A stretch of DNA of 64,000 nt, taken from NCBI RefSeq assembly GCF_047237965.1, contig NZ_JBDFLX010000002.1, forward strand, positions 558,001 through 622,000, read 5' to 3'. Source of the DNA: Noviherbaspirillum_A sp047237965 (GTDB taxonomy: Bacteria; Pseudomonadota; Gammaproteobacteria; Burkholderiales; Burkholderiaceae_D). Positions 45,267 to 55,592 of the stretch are shown here, in pieces. The notes below the pieces were generated by a model. It did no database searches and was not told the DNA's origin. It saw nothing but the letters and a program-made list of their open reading frames with translations. Within the stretch, counting starts at the first letter, position 1, and the number at the start of each line of letters is the position of its first letter. The translations under genes were made by a program, and so were the position numbers.

Positions 45267-45733
45267 TGCGCCGGGGCCGGGCAATGCGCGCATCGGCCGG
45301 CGGCATCGGCGCCCTGCTGGCCTGCTGCCTGTTATGCCCGCCGGCGGCGGCCGACCCTGCCGGCGAAGGCGGTCCCGCCAATCCGGCAGCCGCGACGGCG
45401 CTGCTGGAGGTCGACAGCGGCCTGGCCAGGACGCCGGCAGCCGACCCGCCCGCCCTGCCCTGGGCCGCGGCGACCGTGCGGCCGCACGCGCCGCCCATCG
45501 CTGCGGCAGCGCAGGCCGATACCGTTGCCCGGGTGTTGACGGTCAACCGGCGCACCGGCGAAGTGCTGCTCGAACACAGCCCGATAGCGCGCCTGCGCAT
45601 GCCGGCGATGACCATGCAGTTCAGGGCGGCCAGCGCCGCCGTGCTGCGCCAGCTGCGCGAGGGCGAACGGGTAGGCGTCGCCATCGCGCCGGCAGGCCAG
45701 GAGATGCTGGTGACGGCGGTGTTCAGGCCATGA
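45266..45733 (+). CDS. CusF-like periplasmic copper-binding protein
   Basis: A 155-residue exported protein. After a signal peptide (GGIGALLACCLLCPPAAA) comes an alanine/proline-rich linker of about 55 residues. The C-terminal 70 residues form a CusF-type OB fold: VARVLTVNRRTGEVLLEHSPI, then RMPAMTMQFRAASAAVLRQL and GERVGVAIAP. The two methionines of PAMTM and the histidine about ten residues before are the usual Cu(I)/Ag(I) ligands. It starts one base into the LVIVD stop codon and overlaps the TolC-like gene by ATGA. Confidence 0.85.
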   Translation: MRRGRAMRASAGGIGALLACCLLCPPAAADPAGEGGPANPAAATALLEVDSGLARTPAADPPALPWAAATVRPHAPPIAAAAQADTVARVLTVNRRTGEVLLEHSPIARLRMPAMTMQFRAASAAVLRQLREGERVGVAIAPAGQEMLVTAVFRP

Positions 45734-47013
45734 AGCCTGTCCTTTCTTCCCTTGGCAAACCGGGCGCGACGGTGGCGTCGATCGCCATGGCCATCATGTC
45801 TGGCTGCGCATCGGTGCCGCCGTCCGGCAGCGGCGCTTCGGTGCCGGCGCAGGTCGCAGGCCAGCCCGATGCCGCCCTGCGGCAAAGGCAGGATCGTCTC
45901 CTTGCGCAGCCGCTGAGCCAGGATACGGCTGCCGAGCTGGCCCTGCTGCACCCGGCCCTGACGCCGCACTACGCCGCGCTGCAGATCGATGCCGCAAGCC
46001 GGCTGCGCCTGGCGCATGCGCCAGCGCCGGGAAGCGATGCGGCACGCGGCCAGGGCGCGGCGGAAAGCAAGGTGGAGCGCACGCTGACCATCAACCTCGC
46101 CAGCTGGCTGGCGGCGCCGGCGCTGCGCCCGCAGCCCACCGCCGCAACGGCAAGAGCGGGTGAAGCCGCGTCCGACAACGACACCCAAATGGCGGCGGCC
46201 GATGCCATCGGCGACTGGGTCTTTTTCACGCGGCGCGCCTGGGTGCGGGCCATCGCCGCGCGGCAGGCCTTGCGCCACGCGAACGAGGCGGTCAGGCTGG
46301 CCGGCGCCAGCCAGGACCTCGCCCGCACCATGCGCCAGGTCGGCAGCGCCGCCACGCTGGACCTGCTCAGGGCGCAGCAGCTGCATGCGCAGGCGACGGC
46401 GTCCGGGGCGCAGCGGGACGCCGAGGCCCGGCTGCTGCGCGAGCAGCTGCAGTACCGCACCGGCATCTGGGGCATGGCGATCGAGAGCCTGCAGCTGGCC
46501 GACCGCCTGCCCGACCTGCCGCCATCGGGCGTGAATGCGGAAGGGCTGGAAGCGGTAGCGGTATCGCAGCGGGTGGACATGCAGGCAGCGCGCGCGGCAT
46601 TTGCGCGCCACGAGGCCGACGCCGCCCGGCCGGCCTTGCATGAAGCGCACCAGGCCATGCTGGATGCCGCCGCGCTGCGCGCCCGCGCCGAAATACGCGG
46701 CGCCTGGATAGGCTACCGCTCGCGGCTCGAGCTGGCGCGCCATGCCTGCGACGTTGCGCTGCCCCTTGCACAGCGCATCGCCGAGGAACAGGGCAAGCGC
46801 TACAACGGCATGCTGGCGAGCGTGTTCGAACTGATCGAAAGCACCGGGGAGCAGATCGATGCCGGCGCGCGCTGCACGGCGGCGCAGCGCGCATTCTGGC
46901 TGGCCGAAGTGGATCTGCAGCAGGCGCTGGCCGGCCTGGGCAGGCTGCCCGCGCCGGCAGGCGACATCACGGGCGCGGCAGACATCGGCCCGAACCATGC
47001 GGGAGACCATTGA
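45730..47013 (+). CDS. TolC/OMF-like outer-membrane lipoprotein
   Basis: A 427-residue TolC-family protein with a lipoprotein signal (AIMAIMSGC-like: MAIMSGCAS, lipobox near residue 26). Long alanine/arginine-rich helices typical of OMF proteins follow (AIAARQALRHANEAVRLAGASQDLARTM, QVGSAATLDLLRAQQLHAQA, GYRSRLELARHACDVALPLAQRIAEEQ, YNGMLASVFELI). Beta-barrel strands are less obvious than in classic TolC. No RND pump or membrane-fusion gene accompanies it, which is unusual for an efflux duct. A related role in a CopB-like or metal-sequestering complex is possible. Start by ATGA overlap with the CusF-like gene; the oxidase starts 3 bp downstream. Confidence 0.75.
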   Translation: MKPVLSSLGKPGATVASIAMAIMSGCASVPPSGSGASVPAQVAGQPDAALRQRQDRLLAQPLSQDTAAELALLHPALTPHYAALQIDAASRLRLAHAPAPGSDAARGQGAAESKVERTLTINLASWLAAPALRPQPTAATARAGEAASDNDTQMAAADAIGDWVFFTRRAWVRAIAARQALRHANEAVRLAGASQDLARTMRQVGSAATLDLLRAQQLHAQATASGAQRDAEARLLREQLQYRTGIWGMAIESLQLADRLPDLPPSGVNAEGLEAVAVSQRVDMQAARAAFARHEADAARPALHEAHQAMLDAAALRARAEIRGAWIGYRSRLELARHACDVALPLAQRIAEEQGKRYNGMLASVFELIESTGEQIDAGARCTAAQRAFWLAEVDLQQALAGLGRLPAPAGDITGAADIGPNHAGDH

Positions 47014-47016
47014 TCC

Positions 47017-48279
47017 ATGATATCGAGACGACGATTCCTGCAGGGCGGCGCCACCCTGATCGGCGCGCAGGCAATGTCGGCGGCAGCGCAGGCCGACCTG
47101 CCGGCGCCCACGATGGCGCCCGCCGGCACGGAGCGGCCGCCGCCGGCCATGCCCGGCATAAGGACTGTGACGACGCTCAATGGCTGGTCGCTGCCGTCGC
47201 GCATGCGCGACGGCGCAAGGGAATTCCATCTCGTGGCCCAGCCGGTGGCGCAGGAGATCGCGCCCGGGATGCAGGCCAATCTGTGGGGCTACAACGGCCG
47301 TTCCCCCGGCCCGACGCTGCAGATGGTGGAAGGCGAGCGGGTGCGCATCTTCGTCACCAACAGGCTGGCGGAGCCGACCACGGTGCACTGGCATGGCATG
47401 CCGGTGCCCAATGGCATGGATGGCGTGGCCGGCGTCACCCAGGCGGCGATCGCGCCGGGCGACACCTGGCAATATGAATTCATCGCGCGCCGCGCCGGCA
47501 CCTTCATGTATCACCCGCATGCGGACGACATGATGCAGATGGCCATGGGCATGATGGGCTGCATCGTGGTGCATCCGAAGGACGCCAGGACGATGCGGGT
47601 GGACCGCGACTATGCCTTCCTGATCAATGCCTACGACATCCGGCCCGACACCCAGGTGCCGCGCGTGGGCACCATGACCGACTTCAACACCTGGACCTGG
47701 AACAGCCGGGTCTTTCCCGGCATCGAGCCGCTGTTTGCGCTGCGCGGCGAACGGGTGCGCATACGCATCGGCAACCTGAGCATGGACAGCCATCCCATCC
47801 ACCTGCACGGGCACAGCTTCGAGGTGACCGGCACCGACGGCGGCTGGGTGCCGAAGTCGGCGCGCTGGCCCGAGGTGACGGTCGATGTCGCGCCTGGGCA
47901 GATGCGGGTGATCGAGTTCATTGCCGAGGAAGCCGGCGACTGGGCGCTGCACTGCCACAAGTCGCATCATGCGATGAATGCAATGGGCCACGGCGTGCCG
48001 ACCATGCTGGGCACGGATGCCAGCGCTGCGCAGTCCACCCTGCGCAGCATGGTGCCGGGCTATATGCCGATGGGCGCGAATGGCATGCACGAGATGGCGT
48101 CGATGCGCATGTCCCTGCCCGACAACACCCTGCCGATGATGAGCGGCCAGGGTCCTTACGGACCGATCGGCATGGGCGGCATGTTCACGCTGCTGAAGGT
48201 GCGCGATCGCGCCGTGCAGGGCCCGCTGGAGAACGACTGGTACGATGGCGCCGGCGCAGCGCGCGCCCGCAAGATCTGA
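47017..48279 (+). CDS. Multicopper oxidase, Tat-exported
   Basis: A 420-residue multicopper oxidase. The twin-arginine signal is SRRRFLQGGATLIGAQAMSAAAQA. Copper-site motifs occur in order: TTVHWHGMPVPNGMDG (HxH), FMYHPHADDMMQM (HxH), HPIHLHGHSFEVTG and LHCHKSHHAMNAMG (the type-1 region with HCHxxHHxxNxM). A methionine-rich tail (GYMPMGANGMHEMASMRMSL, LPMMSGQ) resembles the Cu(I)-binding inserts of CopA/CueO. It probably oxidises Cu(I) to Cu(II) in the periplasm. It is the last gene of the four-gene copper operon. Confidence 0.92.
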   Translation: MISRRRFLQGGATLIGAQAMSAAAQADLPAPTMAPAGTERPPPAMPGIRTVTTLNGWSLPSRMRDGAREFHLVAQPVAQEIAPGMQANLWGYNGRSPGPTLQMVEGERVRIFVTNRLAEPTTVHWHGMPVPNGMDGVAGVTQAAIAPGDTWQYEFIARRAGTFMYHPHADDMMQMAMGMMGCIVVHPKDARTMRVDRDYAFLINAYDIRPDTQVPRVGTMTDFNTWTWNSRVFPGIEPLFALRGERVRIRIGNLSMDSHPIHLHGHSFEVTGTDGGWVPKSARWPEVTVDVAPGQMRVIEFIAEEAGDWALHCHKSHHAMNAMGHGVPTMLGTDASAAQSTLRSMVPGYMPMGANGMHEMASMRMSLPDNTLPMMSGQGPYGPIGMGGMFTLLKVRDRAVQGPLENDWYDGAGAARARKI

Positions 48280-48393
48280 GCAGGTGCGCGAGGCCTTTGC
48301 CGCTGCTGGGAGGAGAGGGAAATGCGGTGCCCGCGGCCTTGCAGTGGGCATGCGCGAAACGCCATCGCGGCAAGCAGGCCAGGGAAAAGACAA

Positions 48394-48438
48394 CGCAGGC
48401 ATCCATCACCCGAACAAGCCGGATGGCGGATGCCTGCG
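48394..48438. terminator. Hairpin between convergent genes
   Basis: CGCAGGCATCC (48394-48404) pairs with GGATGCCTGCG (48428-48438), an 11-bp perfect stem with a 23-nt loop. It lies between the multicopper oxidase stop and the isocitrate dehydrogenase stop. No T run is present, so it may be a Rho-assisted or bidirectional terminator. Confidence 0.5.
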
Positions 48439-48501
48439 CTCGGCCGGACGTGATGCAATCAGCCCCACCCCGGCGCGCCTGGCGGCGCGCCGTTTGCTGG
48501 A

Positions 48502-50736
<2,235 letters not shown>

Positions 50737-50912
50737 GCGCTTTTTCCTTGGAATGTGGCGAAGGTTCTTGGGAGTCGTGTTCTGCAAATCATCGCCTGCG
50801 CAGGCTCACGGTCGGCGCACCATGCCCGGTCACCTGACCCACTGGCGGAGCATGGTGGAACCTGGTGGACAGACCGGCCCTGCGGCGCGATCAGGTCTTT
50901 ATCTTTAATTAA

Positions 50913-50933
50913 GTCTTCTATAAGACATAAGAC
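50913..50933. promoter_or_regulatory. Palindromic element upstream of icd
   Basis: GTCTTCTATAAGAC (50913-50926) has 5-bp arms around CTAT, and an extra TAAGAC copy follows at 50928-50933; a further GTCTT lies at 50895. The element sits in an AT-rich patch about 180 bp upstream of the icd start. The TCTT..AAGA form resembles GntR-type operators, but the regulator is not identified. Confidence 0.45.
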
Positions 50934-51122
50934 ACATTCCATATTATGCACGAGATTTTCACGATGTACCACTGTTTAAGCGCTCACCCGGCGCCGCCGC
51001 GGGGCGGCCGAGGGGCGAACGCGGCATGTCAACGCGGCAAGACAAGCGGCCAAATGCAAGCGGCGCCTTGCCGCAATGCATGCGGCAAGGCGCCGTGATG
51101 GTGCCGGGTGCTGGACAGCGGA

Positions 51123-51347
51123 TCAGGCAGTGGTGTCGATGTTTTGTCCGATGTGCGCGGGCTGGCGCGCCGCGGGCGCGGGCGCAGGCGCCGCGGGCGC
51201 GGGCGCAGGCGCCGCGGCGGCAATCAGCGCGGAGGCGGTGGAAGCCGACAGGTCGAGCGCCTTCTTCAACACCGCCGTACCTACTTCCTCGCTGGTCTTG
51301 GCTGTTGTCATTGCCGTGGACAGTCTTGCAATGCCGGTAACGTCCAT
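51123..51347 (-). CDS. YjfB-family putative motility protein
   Basis: A 74-residue protein matching the small YjfB family: MDVTGIARLSTAMTTAKTSE, then VGTAVLKKALDLSASTASAL and the C-terminal HIGQNIDTTA. An alanine/proline repeat (AAPAPAPAAPAPAPAAR) separates the two conserved ends and is encoded by a roughly 21-bp tandem repeat at about 51171-51213. AAGGAG precedes the ATG. The family is linked to motility loci in other bacteria, but none are near here. The repeat may vary in length between strains. Confidence 0.82.
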   Translation of the reverse strand: MDVTGIARLSTAMTTAKTSEEVGTAVLKKALDLSASTASALIAAAAPAPAPAAPAPAPAARQPAHIGQNIDTTA

Positions 51348-51606
51348 TCGATGCTCCTTTTTCGTGGTCAGAACCTGTTATCGGCAGCGCCGGGCCGGTT
51401 CTGAAGCCAGGAGCCCGCGCTGCCAGGCCGCCGGCTTCCCGCCAGGGACGTTCCGGCCCCGGCCGAAAGCGTTCTGTCAAGCCATCGCCGTTGCGTATCC
51501 AAGACAGACAGGTCCCGACCGGCCCAGTAGAATCTTGACCCGCAGCAACGCCAGGCGCAGCTGCCAGCAGGCCGCCCCTGGCACCGGAATCAGAAGAAGG
51601 GCAGTA

Positions 51607-51939
51607 ATGAGCGCAGTCTATAAATCGATTTTTGCAAGCAGGCAGTCGGATTCACTGCTGGACCGCCTGCTGGTGCGGCTGGACCAATCCGACGACTCGG
51701 CACAGTGGAAGGAATACCGGGCCGCGGCACTGGGTCTCAACAACCCGACCTCGGCAGCCCGGAAGCTGCGCGTCTCGCCGGGACGGGTAACCAGCCTGAT
51801 CAAATCCGGCAGCGTGCGGCTTTACCCGGTCAACAATCAGTACCGCTACGTAAAGGTGAAGGAAGTGGCGCAGGCCCTGCAAACCGAGCAGGCGCTGCAC
51901 GAGACGGCGCCGGCCGGCATGCCCGCGCAGCAGGGCTGA
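51607..51939 (+). CDS. Small putative DNA-binding protein
   Basis: A 110-residue protein beginning at the ATG at 51607, preceded by AGAAGAAGGGC. Residues 43-80 read like a helix-turn-helix or wing: LGLNNPTSAARKLRVSPGRV, then TSLIKSGSVRLYPVNNQYRYVKVKEVAQAL. The N-terminal MSAVYKSIFASRQSDSLLDRLLVRLDQSDDS is helical. Codon use matches the genome. A longer open frame upstream overlaps the antisense YjfB region and is not credible. I do not recognise the family. Confidence 0.6.
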   Translation: MSAVYKSIFASRQSDSLLDRLLVRLDQSDDSAQWKEYRAAALGLNNPTSAARKLRVSPGRVTSLIKSGSVRLYPVNNQYRYVKVKEVAQALQTEQALHETAPAGMPAQQG

Positions 51940-51998
51940 CCAGACTGCCGCATCCTGGCGCTCCGGCCTCAGGCCGGAGGGTATGCTGGCGGACCGCC

Positions 51999-52454
51999 TC
52001 AGCCGGCTGGCGTCGCGCCCGAAGCGGCCACCCTGGCCGCGCGCTCGGCCATGTAGCGGGCGGTGGCATCGCGCGCCACGGCCAGCGAACCCATCATCTC
52101 CCCGGCCCGGTTCCTGACCATCGCAAAGCTCATGTCGACATACAGCGCGTCGCCATTTTTCTTCAATGCCCGCGTCATGCGCGATCCGGGTGCTGACAGG
52201 ATATCGCCATGCTCCACCGCCTTGTTGAAGCCGGCCCAGTGCGCCTTCCTCAGCTTTTCCGGGATGATGATGTCCACGCTCTGCCCGACCGCCTCTTCCG
52301 CCGTGAACCCGAAGACATGCTCCGCGCCCTTGTTCCATAACCTGATGATGCCCTTGAGGTCCGAATACACCACTGCTTCCTGCATGCAGGAAAGGATGGC
52401 TTCGGCATCCACTGCGGCATCGCCCTGCTGTTCCGACGTGATCTGCTCGTTCAT
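51999..52454 (-). CDS. PAS-domain sensor protein
   Basis: A 151-residue single-domain PAS protein starting at the ATG at 52454 (MNEQITSEQQGD). Residues about 16-125 are a PAS fold: AILSCMQEAVVYSDLKGIIRLWNKGAEHVFGF, AEEAVGQSVDIIIPEKLRKAHW, then RALKKNGDALYVDMSFAMVRNRAGEMMGSLAVARD. The pattern is PAS_4/PAS_9-like with the WNKGAEHVFGF and IIPE hallmarks. There is no output domain, so it would act through a partner or is a stand-alone ligand or redox sensor. Confidence 0.85.
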   Translation of the reverse strand: MNEQITSEQQGDAAVDAEAILSCMQEAVVYSDLKGIIRLWNKGAEHVFGFTAEEAVGQSVDIIIPEKLRKAHWAGFNKAVEHGDILSAPGSRMTRALKKNGDALYVDMSFAMVRNRAGEMMGSLAVARDATARYMAERAARVAASGATPAG

Positions 52455-52524
52455 TTCTGGCTGTCTCCATGTAGGTCTTGTCAGCGCATGATACAAGGCC
52501 GCGGCGCATCGATGCACGACGACG

Positions 52525-53193
52525 TCATATCGCCAGCGCAATACCCGCGGCCCCGGCCGCCACCAGGCTTGCTCCCCATACCAGATCCAGGTTGAGCCAG
52601 GCGTGCCGCAGAAATCGCAGGCCCAGATGGCGATACACCAGCCAGGCCATGGCCGTTGCAGCCGCGAAGCCGGCCAGGGTGTGGACGGCGGTGACCAGCG
52701 CCGCGATGCCCAGCGACGACTGCGCGGTGTAGTTCATCACCGCGGCATGACCCATGTCGGCCGCGCTCGGCGCCGGCCCTGCTGTAACGCACAGGCCGAG
52801 CATGAACGGCGCCAGCATCAGGCCGGCGCCATGGGCGGTGGCCATCAGGAAGGACCACCATGCCAGCCGGGTCGGTGCGATGCGCGCCAGCGCCCGCGGG
52901 TGGCGGCGCCTGACGAGCTTGAACAAGCCCAGGAGCAGCAGCGCCGAGCCCGCGCCGATGCGGATGGCGCGGCCATACTGCACGTACCAGCCCAGCCAGG
53001 CCAGCGGCGCCAGCACCACCGCCATCGCCATCAGATGGCCGCCGCTCAGCGGCAGCAGCGTGGCAAACAGGGAACGGGCGCGGCGGTCCATCATCGCATT
53101 GGCCACGGCCAGCGGCCAGCCCATTGCCGGGTTCAGGCCGTGATACAGGCCGAGCGCGATGATGGTGAGCCAGAGCGCCGCGGTGCTGTTCAA
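52525..53193 (-). CDS. Polytopic membrane protein coupled to the SBP56 gene
   Basis: A 222-residue inner-membrane protein with about six transmembrane segments. The first has the motif ALGLYHGLNPAMGWPLAVAN. Others include LPLSGGHLMAMAVVLAPLAWLG, GSALLLLGLFKLV, TAHGAGLMLAPFMLGL and AVHTLAGFAAATAMAWLVY. Several histidines face membrane segments (YHGLNP, GGHLMA, TAHGAG, AVHTLAG), as in metal transporters. A TTG at 53193 overlapping the SBP56 stop codon (TTGA) is the likely coupled start; the next ATG would remove the first membrane segment. Family not firmly recognised. Confidence 0.7.
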   Translation of the reverse strand: MNSTAALWLTIIALGLYHGLNPAMGWPLAVANAMMDRRARSLFATLLPLSGGHLMAMAVVLAPLAWLGWYVQYGRAIRIGAGSALLLLGLFKLVRRRHPRALARIAPTRLAWWSFLMATAHGAGLMLAPFMLGLCVTAGPAPSAADMGHAAVMNYTAQSSLGIAALVTAVHTLAGFAAATAMAWLVYRHLGLRFLRHAWLNLDLVWGASLVAAGAAGIALAI

Positions 53194-54596
53194 GCCGATG
53201 GATAGCAGAAGGAATCGGTCGAGCAGTCTCCTCCCTGCAGCCGGATCTGATGCGCGGCGTAATGCGGGCCGAAGTCCACATGGAAATGCGGATCGAGTTC
53301 GATGCCGCCATTCGCGCCGACATGGCACATCACCTGCGCGCCGCCGATGCCGTCCGGATAGAACTGCCGGTCCCAGCTGCTGTAGAGCGAGTTGGTGAAG
53401 TACACCCGCTTGCCGTCGCGGCTGATCTCGGTCATCTGCGGTCCGCCGCCGAAGGGCTTGCCATTCGGATGCCTTGCCTTCTGCACGATGCCGCCGATGC
53501 GCACGCTGCCGGCCAGGGTAGGCTTCATCGGGTCGGTGACATCGTACTGGCGCAGTTCGCCCGTGCCCCAGCAGGCCACGTACAGGAAGCGGTCGTCGAG
53601 GGAGAGGTCGATATCGCTGATCAGCGGCGGCACCGCGCCGAAGCCCCTGAGCAGCGGCGGCAGCTGCGCGGCATCGGCGGCCTCGGGCGGCACCGTGGCG
53701 GTTTTCCTGGCGTGGAACTTGCCGTTCTCGCGGTACCAGGTCCAGATCGATCCTTCCAGGTTGGTGGTGTCGACCACCACGCCCAGAAAGCCGTATTCGC
53801 GGGTGGGATCGTGCGCCGGCCGGATTTCCAGCGCCATCTGGTGGTTGGCGCCGAGGTCGATGGTCTGCACATGCCGGCGCTCGCGCAGGTTCCAGAAATG
53901 CAGCGAATGGCCGTATCGGTTGGCCAGCAGGTCATCCGGCACGATGCCGTTTTCAAACTGCGGCGGCAGCCCCCATTCGCTCGAGACCATGTAGTCGCGC
54001 GGCAGGTTCCACCAGAAGTCGTAATGCAGCTTCTGCGGCCCGCGGTCGATTTCCCAGCGGCCCAGGATCTCGAAGGTCTCGCAGTCCATGATGAACACGC
54101 CTGGCGGCCCTTCGGTGCCGTCGGCGCCGGCCCCGCCCAGCGTGCTGATGTAGATGCCCTCGGGTCCGCAATGCACGGTATGAGGACGCGAATAGCCGGT
54201 CTTGCGCATCAGTTCCTCGGGCTCGATGGTCTTGACCAGCTTCGGGTTCCTCGGATCGGGCTGGGTGTCGACGATGTAGATGCGCGAGGAGCGGATGCCG
54301 GGAATGATCAGGTACCGGCGCTGCAGGAAAGCATGGCCCGACAGCGGGGACAGCGCCGAGCTGCAGGCATTCCAGCCGAAATGGTGGAATTCGTCGCCGG
54401 TGTTGGGCATGGCCAGGCGGCTGATGACGGTGCCGTGGCTGGCCGACTGCGGGTCGACATCGATCACGGCCAGGGCGTCGGGCTGCGACCTGTCGGGCGA
54501 GAGCAGCACGGTGTAGGCAAGATGTTCGGGTTCGGCTTCCATCGCCAGCCGCGGCGAGGGATGAAAGCTCGGATCGGGATGGTATGTTTCCAGCAT
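53190..54596 (-). CDS. Selenium-binding protein 56 family, methanethiol oxidase-like
   Basis: A 468-residue SBP56/SELENBP1-type seven-bladed propeller, the family that includes bacterial methanethiol oxidase MtoX (copper-dependent oxidation of methanethiol to formaldehyde, sulfide and peroxide). Characteristic parts: NTGDEFHHFGWNACSSAL, SRPHTVHCGPEGIYISTLGG, FIMDCETFEILGRWE, LHYDFWWNLPRDYMVSSEWG, YGHSLHFWNLRERRHVQTID and MTEISRDGKRVYFTNSLYSSWD. There is no obvious Sec signal. The usual mtoX neighbours (SCO1/SenC and MauG) are not here; a histidine-rich membrane protein is coupled downstream instead. ATG at 54596. Confidence 0.9.
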   Translation of the reverse strand: MLETYHPDPSFHPSPRLAMEAEPEHLAYTVLLSPDRSQPDALAVIDVDPQSASHGTVISRLAMPNTGDEFHHFGWNACSSALSPLSGHAFLQRRYLIIPGIRSSRIYIVDTQPDPRNPKLVKTIEPEELMRKTGYSRPHTVHCGPEGIYISTLGGAGADGTEGPPGVFIMDCETFEILGRWEIDRGPQKLHYDFWWNLPRDYMVSSEWGLPPQFENGIVPDDLLANRYGHSLHFWNLRERRHVQTIDLGANHQMALEIRPAHDPTREYGFLGVVVDTTNLEGSIWTWYRENGKFHARKTATVPPEAADAAQLPPLLRGFGAVPPLISDIDLSLDDRFLYVACWGTGELRQYDVTDPMKPTLAGSVRIGGIVQKARHPNGKPFGGGPQMTEISRDGKRVYFTNSLYSSWDRQFYPDGIGGAQVMCHVGANGGIELDPHFHVDFGPHYAAHQIRLQGGDCSTDSFCYPSA

Positions 54597-54974
54597 GATG
54601 TCCTCGCATGGAAAGAAACGGAATGCCCCTGGGAGGAGCGTGTGAAGCGAGCCAAGGCTGCGCGCCCGTCATGGCAGTGTCAATAGACGAGTTGGAGGCG
54701 GTTTGGCGCGGATCAGAAAACCGTCATCGTCAAGGCGCAACCGCATGCTGCAATGACATCCCGGCCGGCTGGCAATCCGGGGCGATGCATCCCCATGCGC
54801 AGGCAATCAGGCACGAACGTGCCCGGCAAGTTATCGCAAGGCATGACCTGGGGCTTGCTTGCGCTAAATGCGTGGTCTTTTCTGCCGCATTCGTGCAGAC
54901 TTTGCGCTGCGCGCAGGCAATTCATGAAATCCCGGTCGACCGTGGCCAACGCCGGCGCCTTACAAGGAGGAGTC
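54597..54974. other. Intergenic region between SBP56 and H-NS-like genes
   Basis: About 380 bp of divergent promoter space. I see no convincing ORF, RNA or repeat. AAGGAGG at 54963-54969 belongs to the H-NS-like gene. Confidence 0.4.
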
Positions 54975-55547
54975 ATGATCAGCAATCTCGCATCCGCAAG
55001 GGCGTTACTGCAGGCCGACCTCGACCATGCCCGCAGCGTATTGGACCTGTGGGCCCACCAGGTGGCGGAGCTGGAAAAGGCATTGCAGCAGCTCGACGCG
55101 GTCAGCATGTCGCGCGACGGCCTGCGGGCACAGTATCAGGCAGCGAAAGGGGCAGGCCCGATGCTCGGCGCACCCGCCCCGATCGACAAGCCCGCCAGGC
55201 GCGGCAGGAAACCCAAGCAGGCAGGCAGCGCATCCGCAGCGTCCAAGGCAAGCGCGCATGGACCGGCAAAGCGGGACCGCAAGGCCGCGGTGGTCAGCGG
55301 CGCAGGGAAGACGCGGCCAGCCGGCAAGGCCAGGCGCGCGGCCTCCGGCAACGGCGCTGCGTCACCGAAATACCAGGACCCGGAATCGGGCAAGACATGG
55401 ACCGGCAGGGGCCGCCATCCGCTCTGGCTCAAGGGCGACCCGAGCCAGTACCTGATCGGCGCCAATGGCGATGCCGCGTCCGTTGCGACAAGGCCAGGCA
55501 ACGGCCCGGCGCATGGGCGCGAGGCAGCGCCTGCGCCGGCTGCGTAG
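54975..55547 (+). CDS. H-NS-like nucleoid protein with alanine/lysine-rich linker
   Basis: A 190-residue protein. The N-terminal helix (LASARALLQADLDHARSVLDLWAHQVAELEKALQQL) is a likely coiled-coil oligomerisation region. A long basic linker follows, with an AT-hook-like PARRGRKPKQ and several lysine/alanine clusters. The C-terminus carries the H-NS DNA-binding motif: KYQDPESGKTWTGRGRHPLWL, followed by the GDPSQYLI tail common in betaproteobacterial H-NS proteins. It starts at the ATG at 54975 after AAGGAGG. It may silence AT-rich acquired DNA such as the CDI immunity region. Confidence 0.87.
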   Translation: MISNLASARALLQADLDHARSVLDLWAHQVAELEKALQQLDAVSMSRDGLRAQYQAAKGAGPMLGAPAPIDKPARRGRKPKQAGSASAASKASAHGPAKRDRKAAVVSGAGKTRPAGKARRAASGNGAASPKYQDPESGKTWTGRGRHPLWLKGDPSQYLIGANGDAASVATRPGNGPAHGREAAPAPAA

Positions 55548-55592
55548 AACCCTTCGCCGGCCCGGCGCGCCCGGCGTCCGCTGGCGGCGACG

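Noticed and set aside
45112..48402. 1096-codon open frame on the minus strand across the copper operon
   Set aside because: It is antisense to four well-supported genes, has low-complexity His/Arg-rich sequence and no domain pattern. It is a GC-skewed shadow frame.
51076..51606. N-terminal extension of the small HTH-like gene back to 51076
   Set aside because: The extension runs antisense through yjfB and reads as Ala/Gly repeat translation. The ATG at 51607 with a purine-rich leader is more likely.
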